From: Gerris lacustris
Lineage: Eukaryota; Arthropoda; Insecta; Hemiptera; Gerridae
Assembly: GCA_951217055.1 (NCBI GenBank)
Contig: OX578285.1
Span: 52,454,024 to 52,518,023, forward strand
Direction: 5' to 3'
DNA: 64,000 bases
Positions 12,301 to 21,973 of the stretch are shown one piece after another (position 1 is the first letter of the stretch; each line of letters opens with the position of its first letter). The translations under genes were made by a program, and so were the position numbers. The notes beneath the pieces were generated by a model. It was not told the DNA's origin, ran no database searches, and saw only the letters and a list, made by a program, of their open reading frames with translations.

Positions 12301-15300
12301 ATCGAAATATTAGTATATACATATAGTACATTAAGAAAAAAAAAAATCAGCCGAACAAAAATATTGAGCCGAATAACGAGTTCCTCACAATTATTTCCTT
12401 ATTCAGATAATAAATAGCGCCAAATTCAAATTCGGCCTAAGCCCATCGTTCCCTCGAAGACTCGGGATAAATTTATTCCGCTAAATTGGGTCTGGCTATC
12501 TTCCAGAATCACGGTGAACGAAAAATAATACGGAAAAAATTGGACCGAAAAAGCCATTCATCTTAATTTAATGTTTTCTGAATTTCTTTCGAAAGCAATG
12601 GGTTAGTTAATGCCGTGTGTTTTTATTGTTAAGAGCGTAATCATTTTGTTCAATCTAATTTCTTCTATCTATATTCTGCTCGATGACCAATAGAGTGATA
12701 GATTAATAATTTAGTGCATAAGTTTTCATCCGAATTAGTTCTAATTAAGAAGATGAGAAGTAGAGTTTAAATTATCGGATCAAACAACAACCAAAATTCA
12801 ATTTAAAATTTCCGTAAACAATTAAAATTAGTCAGACCAAATTCACAAGTTCGGTTGAAATATATCGATATATTATATCAAAATAGCAGTTTACCTATTC
12901 GGTTGAACTCTAGCCGTATTTGTTCTATCGAGTTTTGGACATCGTTTGACTGCGTTTGAAATGTTGGTAATGCGGCCGATGAACTTCTGGATAACCTCGA
13001 TTTTTTCCTCAGTGAAATGGGCCAAGGAAAACCTAGGAATATATCTTTCTGTTGTTTATAAAGATAAACATCTCTATTTCTAAGAGACAGGTGCGGGGGT
13101 TTTTGTGAACTGAGGATTGGAGTTCAGGAATGGTGTGGAGTGACACGTGTAACTGCGGAGTCAGACGGGCTGCTACCTGGCCGGAGAGTCTGTTGTAAGG
13201 CTCTGTGCATCACCGCCAAATGACGCTCGCATTGCGAATCCATGTGTAGGATTTTTGAGGTGATTAGAACAGGCAGTTTTTATTGTTAAAGTCATTCAGT
13301 CAAGTCAGTGAAGTGAAAAGTGCAGTCACACGTATACTGTCAACAGGGGACATATAATTGGACTTGACTTGGCATAAAACGAAATTGGAAATATTAGGCT
13401 TAGCCGAAATTTTGTGGCAAGGAGAAAACATAATGGAAAGATAAAATGGTTATATTTTTATGTATAATGGCACGGAAAAAGGAAAGAATGGACTTGGTTT
13501 CCTAGTTCGAAATAATAGAAAAAACTATGTTAAGAAAAATACTATAACATTCATTCAAGTGTACGCACCAACTAACGAATCGACAGAGGAATAAGCGGAT
13601 ATCTACGAAAGCCTCACTAAAATGATAACAGAAGATCAAAGGAATAGAAAAAAAAACATATTAATAGTCACGGGAGACATGAATATTCAGGTTGGGCAAA
13701 GAAGGTATGAAGAGGAGGACGTAATCGGATCCTACGGATATGGAAAATAGAATGCTCGAGAATGGAAACTAGTGCGATTCTGCCAAGAGATGAGGCTACA
13801 AATAATGAACACATTTTATAAGAAAAAGCAAAGAAAAAAATGGACGTGGATCTCTCCCAACGCCGTTTAGAAAAACGAAATTGATTATAATATAACAAGA
13901 AATAAAAATGTATTCTTAATTGTAGAAACCATGAGAAATTTCACATTTAACTCTGACCATAGAATGGTTTGGGGTAAGATTAATGGTAGAGAGAAAAGAA
14001 GAGAATTTACGTTAAAGCGCCTAGAATGAAATGCTTTGACGACCCGAAACTATTTTTAGATAAGCTAACTAACAACATTGATGGCGCTAAGTATAACGAG
14101 CTCTTTTATGATGAGTTGTATAATGTAATAATGTAATCCTTTTAAAACCCACCTCTCAGACAAATAAAAAGTTATAAAGGAAGAAACAACCAAGTTAATA
14201 AATATTCGGGAAGATATGAAAAGAAAATAAAAAATAGAATTAAACGTATTGAGTAAAATTATAAAACGAAAAATAAAAGAAGACATCAAAGAACACGATG
14301 AAAAGATGATAAACGACATTTTAGAAAACTCTAATTCAATGAAAAAAGTTATAATTTAGTTATAATAATTAGTCTATTCGAGAAATTCTTGGAGAGATTT
14401 CCAGGCAATTGCCCGAATGTCCTCAAACGTTATGAGATGGCCGGTTTCGTCAGAATGCTGAGCTATTGCTGATCTGTGATCGTTGTTTTCTACTGCTCTT
14501 ACGAGTTTTCTTGTAGGAGGGGGAGATCAGTTTTCCGGTTTGCCCGATGTAGTTTTTGCCGCAACTGCAAGGGATTTGGTATACACCGCAAGTTTTGAGA
14601 TGACGGTGGTCTTATTTTCACCGGCGAAAACCTTAACACCACCACCGCTCTCATGCCATTGCTCCAAAGAAGATCCTGAGGAGAGAATTATCTACGGTAT
14701 AGAGTCAACTATTCGAGGTGTGCATGTTGACGTCGCAGGAAAATTCACCAAGACGTATCCTGTCTGATCCACCGCAGCATACTACCAACAAAGAACATCG
14801 CTAAACCAGAGATCGAGGGTCTTCGTAAACTACAAGAGGACCCAAACATCTTGGTCCTGCCCGCTGACGAAGGTAACACTTCGTTGTGATGCAAAAGGAC
14901 AACTACACGTCTAAGATGAAAGCTAAACTCAAGGACTGCACCTATAGCAAGATCTTAATCCCAACGCTACCAGTGAAATCGCAAATTAACAAGCTTATCA
15001 TGGACTCGTCGCTGGAGGAGGGAGACAAGCGGAAACTTCTCTCTACGGACCTATAGCCCCCCCCCCCCTCCCCCTTTCTCTACAAAATTCACAAGGGTGG
15101 TATCCCGATGCGACCCATCGTTAGCGCCATTGGTTCTGCAACCCAGAAGGAACTTCAGCCACTCACAGGGAGAAGTTCAAGTCAAAAACTCAATTTACTT
15201 CTCTATTTTCTTTTAATTGATCCCTTTTGTTTCAATATATTCTTATTAGAAGGTCTTTAGGGATGAAGAAAAGATTATTATTTTCTTTTAATTAGGCTAT

Positions 15301-18300
15301 ATTTCGCCCTCACCTGGGCATCTTCGTGGAGTAACTCGTTAACAATAGAATGGGAGAGTTGGTTTTGTTTTTTAACGATTACTCCAAATCTGTGATTTGT
15401 TTTGTTTTGTTAATACTATGGTGATATTTTCAGGATAGTACAGTTCAAGCCTGAAGATGCCCAGGTTGGGCGAAATATAGCTTAATAAAAGAAAATAATT
15501 ATATTTTTTTCATCCCTAAAGACCTTCTAATAAAAATCAATTTACTTCGTTAAAAGACTGGCATCGCTTTATGTCGAGAAAGGAGATCTACTGGTTAGCT
15601 TCAACATCGTGCCCCTTTTCACCAGCCTGCCGATGGACGAAACCATCGCCCTTATAAGAAGAAAAGCATGTAAAGACAAAACTCAACTTACAGAATATTG
15701 TCTCAAATCTACGTACTTATTATTCAACGGAGAATACTACAAGCAAATAGAAGGTACACCCATAGGTAGTTCCCTGTTGCTGCCAACTTATTTTTAGGAA
15801 ACTTCGAAAATAGAGCCCATACTTCAGCTGCTCTAAAACCGTCTTGTTGATGGAGATATGTCGATAGTGTCTTCCTTCAGTGGAAACACGGAAGACAGTC
15901 TTTGGATAACTTCCTCCGTCATATGAACGCAATTCATGAGACAATTCACAGTTCACCATGGAAATTGAAGAAAAGAACTGTGGCTACCTTTCCTGGATGT
16001 GCTGGTAACGAAGAAGACCAACGTAACTTTAGCCGTCTACATGAAGCCCACACATACGCAGCTAGGTACCTCAAAGCAGCGTCACATCACCATCCGACGC
16101 ACAAGAAAGCTGTCATCCATTCCTTAGTCTCAACTCAAGGGGTTTAGGATCTTCGACGGGAAAAAGAAAAGCAGCAACTCAAGTCAGCCCTGGCAAAGAA
16201 TAGCTTCAAGAAAAGAGACATTCTGAGAACCATCCGTCGTGAAGAGGCCATCGAGTTTCGCACCCTAGCAAAAAGGACGGAAGACTAACGGAAGGCTTAT
16301 CTCCCATGCATCGAAGGAACGGGCACGGATAAGACAAGCAGGATTCTCCGAAAACACGGCATCGGGGCACCTTTTAACCCTCACATAACCACCAACACCC
16401 TCCTGAAATCACCAAGAGACTACTATCATCTGAATACTTGCAGTGTATACCAAATCCCTTGCAGTTGCAGCAAAAACTATACCGGGCGAACCGGAAGAGT
16501 GATCTCAACACACCTACAAGAACCTACAAAAGAGCAGTGAAAAACAACGATCACAAATTCTGACAAAACCGGCCATCTCATCAAGTCTGAGGACATTCGG
16601 GTACTCGCATCTGTCAACACGTATCACAGCACGGTGGTAAGGGAGGCTATTGAGATTTAGAAGCAACCGGAGAACTATAACAGTGAGGCTGGTTTCACCC
16701 TTTCTCGGAGCTGTAAACCTCTGGTCACCTGTGCCAAGTAGAGAGTAAGAGGCGGCTGCACCCGATCGACGAAGGCAGCACCTGCCTGATTGCATCATCC
16801 CCGAGTAAAGGAACCTCTGGGAAATCCAGGTATTTTCTATGGTCTAGAAAACCAGTATAAATACGCCGTTTTTCTCTCCGGTAGTCAATATTCGAGTCAA
16901 CATCACAATGCCACACCTCTGAAGATCGTTTTAGTAGTGGAAGCGAAACGTCGGACTTCTACCCATTCGTGACGCGGATTTCACCGGAAAACCTATATAT
17001 ATCATCTTGTACTTCTCCTTATCAAATTTTTCCCTTCGCACCTTTTGACCCTTTCCGTTCTTTCTCTGAGGCTTGCCTTAACTAGGTAATGGTATGAGTC
17101 ATAATTTGGTTCTCGGAAAGTCCTGATATCTACACTATGGAGGACGCGTACCTCCTAGGATCTATTTTATTCACGTTGTCTTTGCATAGAATCTTCCATG
17201 TAACTTTGTGAATAATATTATGCACTAAGCAAGTAATAATAAGGTTTTGGGAAGTTGTTGAGTAGATAGGAATTCTTCCGTTATCGTTGGTCCGTTATGT
17301 GTATTTTCTTGCGTTGGTAGCTACCTCTCTCATGTTTCCAGGTTGTAGCATTATTCTCACGTTACAGATTCCTGTTTTTATAATTACCATTCTACCTTTG
17401 CCAGGTCGTTTATTAGTGGATCCATCCGGAAATATATTATCGGGTTTCTTAACTTGATTATTTTCAGTGAAGAGGTATTATCCTATAATAAACCTGGCAG
17501 GACGACCGGGTAATTTGGTTTTAGGCTTTTCGTCCCTTAGTTACTTTCACCACAGCCCTTTGGAGCCTACCACCTTACAGTGCGTATTTAATGGCGGCAG
17601 TAGCCCACCTTTTCACAGAAATCTGTTGTGAACAAGTTATATACCTACATACATACATATGTGTGTGTATTCCTTAAACTACTTTCTTTCTCCTTGAAGT
17701 CTATGACTTTTACGTTACCTTAATTCTCTTCTGAATTACATTTTCTTGTTATTGTTGTAATTGTAACCCTTTTTTGCAGCCTTTAAGATGACACCGAGTC
17801 GCAACTCTTTGCGGTTGCCGAAAAGCCCTAGGAAAGGAGTAGAGAAACTGTTTAAAATCATCATTATCGGCGACCCGACTGTCGGCAAAACTTCTTTTAT
17901 TCAGAGATACGTTCAGAACTCGTTTTCTAAAGATTACAAAGGTACAATTGGAGTTGATTTCGCCTTAAAACAAGTTCAATTTGAAGATTCCCATTTCGTC
18001 AAACTCCAGCTGTGGGATATAGCAGGTGAGTCATTTTACCACTTAATTATGGATATTATTTAGTCAATAATACTGTATTATTATAATTTGGATTTTAAAA
18101 TCAATACCCAATATCATTGTTTTAACTCAATGTAGAGCTTGTCGTATGCTCTTGGTTCCGTTAGGGTATGGTAGTCAAAAAGATATTCCTATGCTAATGG
18201 GTCTGTCTGTGTGGAACCAACCTGTTCTCCGAAAGTACCCAACACAAAAATTTAAAACTTTGCAGTTATGTTTGGTGTAATAACCCAACACAGGAAAATT

Positions 18301-21300
18301 ATATGGAAGTTCCAAAAACACAATCGAAAACCAGGGGTTGATATTTGTTTTAACAGAAATGCGTTTGTGTAGGATGTTAAATGAAGGACAAGGACGTTCT
18401 GAGTATTTTTCGTCTCCTCCCTCTCAAAAAATCATAGCTATTCTTGGTTAAAAAAACAAATACCCATTCATAAGATTATTTTTCATACTTCACATATTTT
18501 GTGTGAAAAAATGTTTGCCTCCCCAAAATTTAAAATAAAATTATCTTGAGAATTATTTGGGCTATCTAGCCCAATGAAACTACTTAGAAGTATCTACTTC
18601 TAAGTAGTTTCATTGCGTTTAAAAAATAAAATTGCTTATAAAGGAGTGTGTTTCATATCACTACAATAAATTGTTCAAAAGTTATAGCTGAGACAAACTT
18701 ATAAATGACCGTCTTCTTGATACGGCAAGGCCGATTATGCTGGTTAACGAACTCTTTCTACTTGTTAAATTGTCTTCCTTGGCCCTTTGTATGTGCTAAA
18801 GTCACATAATTGTCCGATTTATTATTTTTATACCCTATTATATAATACTAAGTCTAAAATTATCATTGTGAGAGATCTTCTTTTTCAAATTTTCCCCTGA
18901 AATTCTTTTTTAGCCAACATCCACATTTTTACAGGTTAGAACCCAAGTAGCACAGCTGATCCAAAAGACATCCCTGGGATATCCTTTTGTCCAGATTTGA
19001 TCCTGTCCATAATTGTTTACCCATGGGTTCCCCTATGGTTATCACGTTTTGGATACCTCATTGGGTCATCCTAAGGATGTCCTTAACGGGATTCTCCGGT
19101 TAAGGGTATCCTATGGATATCCAGTTGGGGATATCCTATGGACATCGAGTTAAGGGTATCCTATGGATGTCCTTAACGGGATTGTCCAGTTAAGGGTATC
19201 CTATGTATTTCCTTAACGGGATTGTCCAGTTAAGGGTATCCTATGGATGTCCTTTAAAAAAATTGTAATTAAAATTGGAAAAAAATTATAATTAGAATTA
19301 GATTTATTTATGTTATTCAAAGGATGATGTTTCAGTGAAAGCTATATTGAACAATCCTCAAATTATTTATAAAAGTTATATATTTATGGTGTAAGGTTAA
19401 ACTATTCATTTTGAGTTGCTCTAAATCGGAAATGTCTCATGGCTGAGTGGATAAAGCGAGGGACTGTCATTCAGAATGTCCCGGGTTCAAATCTCCCAGA
19501 GGTTAATTAAAATTCTAGTAGGAAAATTATAACTAAGGGATATCTTCATAAGGGAAATTTAATTAATAATCTATATGGCAATTGTCACAATTCTTTATTA
19601 TTTTTTACAAATTTACATTTTAAGCATCCAGAATATGTCCCTAAAGTGTCCATAGGATATCCCACGGGATATGCTCTGGACGTCCCATGGAGGTTAGAAG
19701 GCCGGACATCGGGTCAGCCATAAGACGTCCAAAATCAAAAATTTTACCATCCAGGGGATGTGCAATAGGACAAAGTGACTGGTCCTGTGGATGTCCCAGG
19801 GACAAAGTCGTGCTACTTGGGAAGTGATAATTGTATTTTTAGCGGCGTCAATGAAGAATGAATTAATCATATTTTGTTGAGTCAGGGGATTTAGATTTAA
19901 ATCTACAGACGGCCGATTGGAAATCTCTTTGACAAAATATTTGTCTGTCCTTTAAGGTAGCAAACTTCCAAATTTCAAGGTTTATGATGAAATAAGTAAA
20001 TTAAGTACATATTATATAATCTTTTATTTTGCTGTTTATTTTACACCCCAATCAACACATCATTTGGTTATTACAGGATCCGGCCAATTTACTTATCTAC
20101 TCGATGAGACCGCTTGTGTGAAACATGCCTCAGCTCAGGGGTGTCCACGGGGGGGGGATTTATGGCGCAAGCTGCGCCATAAGAATTCTTGGGGGGGATC
20201 CAATTTTGGGGTATTTTTCAGAGGTTGGGGGGGATTTTTTAAATATTCCAAGTGTTTCAGGCAGTTTTTGGGGGTTTGCGCAATGGGCCTTTTGGGGGGA
20301 GGATGGACATCCCTGCCTCAGCTTACCAGATAATTATGTCGGTGTTTAGACCTAGGTTTCAGTTGGCGGAATTGCGAGTTCGCTAACCACTCGGAAATGC
20401 CGTTCCCCATTTTTCTGGTTCCTTTTCAATACAAAATAAATATAATCAATATCACTTAAGTTGTTATACTTTTACATACTTGGTTACTATTTTATAATGT
20501 TTGGAACCCAAAGCCAAAATATTATTTGGTTATTTTGGAGCTCTATTTGAAGTTTCTCTGTTCTTTTTAGATTTTATTATGTATCTAAAGAACCAATAGT
20601 TGAGAAATAATTACCTTAGAGAAAAGGTAGTTTTGTTCAAAGATACCTAACTCCTTCTGGAGTAGTTTAATGCAGAAATGTCATATTCTATTACAATTTG
20701 AATAACAAAAATGTGTCTTAGACTAATTCTAGTTTTGTTGTATTTGATATTTGTTGAAGGTCAGGAGAGGTTTACGTGGATGACTAGAGTGTATTATAAA
20801 GATGCCCATGGCTGCATTATAATGTTCGATCTCACCAATAAAAAATCATTTGAAAATACGCTTAAATGGAAGAACGATTTAGACTCAAAATGCACACTTC
20901 CTATTGGCTCAAAAGTGCCTTGCATGCTCTTAGCAAACAAAGTAATTTACTCCATATTTATCCATATTTATCAACTCTCACAATGTTGTTTATAATTATT
21001 ACTTTTATGAACCTTTCGAAGCAAAAACTCATGACTTCTTAAATGTGTGCAAAAATAAACAAATGGAATGAAAGAGTATTTTTTATTTTTGGTATTGTTG
21101 TTAGTTTTTTATGTTGAAAGTGTTTGTTTGGAATAGTTATGGGCCCCAAAGAGGCTGTAGAATTTACTGATAGAGCAGAACTGGAAAAGTTAAAAATGAT
21201 CAGTTTATTAGTGAACTAATACATTTTTAAAACTAGCTAATTTTTAAAAACTAATTTGTTTAAAACTTTTAATACATCATCAGTTAAGAAACTACAAGAA

Positions 21301-21942
21301 ACAATGTTTTAAAACCGTATTCAAATATTCACTGTTGTACTTGGGCAATAAGCCGATCTTATACATTTTATTGGTCGTCGAGTTGGGCAATTGATATTTC
21401 CTAGCGATAGTATTTTTGAACAATTTACTTGATAATTTTTATTTTTATTTCCAGTGTGACTTACCAAATAGAGCAGTCGAACAGTCTCAAATAGAAACAT
21501 TTCACAAAGAAAATAATTTCATCGGTTGGACAGAAACATCTGCAAAGGAAGGGCTAATGGTCAACGATTCGATGAAGTAAGTCTTAAGTTTAGGATATTT
21601 GAAGAATGAAAGGCAGGTGGATGTGGATGTGGAGTCATTTATAGGGCTATGTCATGGTCGTCTGTATCTGAAAATTATTTGCATCTAGGATATCAGGATG
21701 AGCAATAAATGCCATGGATAAGTGTTGAGACAACGAAATAATAAATAATTCATATAATAATTCCATTTTTCAAAACTGGTCTTATTTTCAACCTTTTTTT
21801 TTTTTTTTTTTTTTTTTTTTCTGTATTCTTCGCCTTAGTTTTGTATCTATGTGCAAAATTTGGGGAAGATTGAATGACGGGAAGTGGTTCAAAATTGGGG
21901 TAATAGGTGTGCGATGAAACTTAAAAAGCAAATAAATTTGAC

Positions 21943-21973
<31 letters not shown>

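Larger units (their letters stand above)
14640..16995 (+). mobile_element. degraded Penelope-like retroelement (RT plus GIY-YIG)
   Basis: In order, over several shifted frames, I see ILVLPADEGNT near 14850, then YKIHKGGIPMRPIVSAI near 15085, VSFNIVPLFTSLPMDE near 15600, YYKQIEGTPIGSSL near 15735, RYVDSV near 15855, YLKAASHHHPTHKK near 16065 and VYQIPCSCSKNYTGRTG near 16447. These are the reverse transcriptase blocks and C-terminal GIY-YIG domain of the Penelope group. The catalytic YVDD reads YVDS, and stops and shifts break the frame. A 336-bp foldback interrupts it at 15201. The 3' end carries the CTGAAGAT hairpin motif at 16919. Confidence 0.9.
18942..19821. mobile_element. 880-bp DNA transposon with CCCAAGTAGCAC ends
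   Basis: It starts CCCAAGTAGCAC and ends GTGCTACTTGGG, with further inverted similarity inside (catccctgggatatcc against ggatgtcccaggga). Many short gga-tat-cc / ggacatcc blocks fill both ends. No transposase is present and I could not fix a target duplication. It contains a 40-bp tandem array and a tRNA-like block. Confidence 0.75.

Noticed and set aside
14483..14767. 94-codon plus-strand frame
   Set aside because: Its first part is antisense to a GIY-YIG fragment; the codons do not match a family in this frame.
20064..20349. Two overlapping Gly-rich frames
   Set aside because: They lie over a G-rich 180-bp MITE with clear target duplications.
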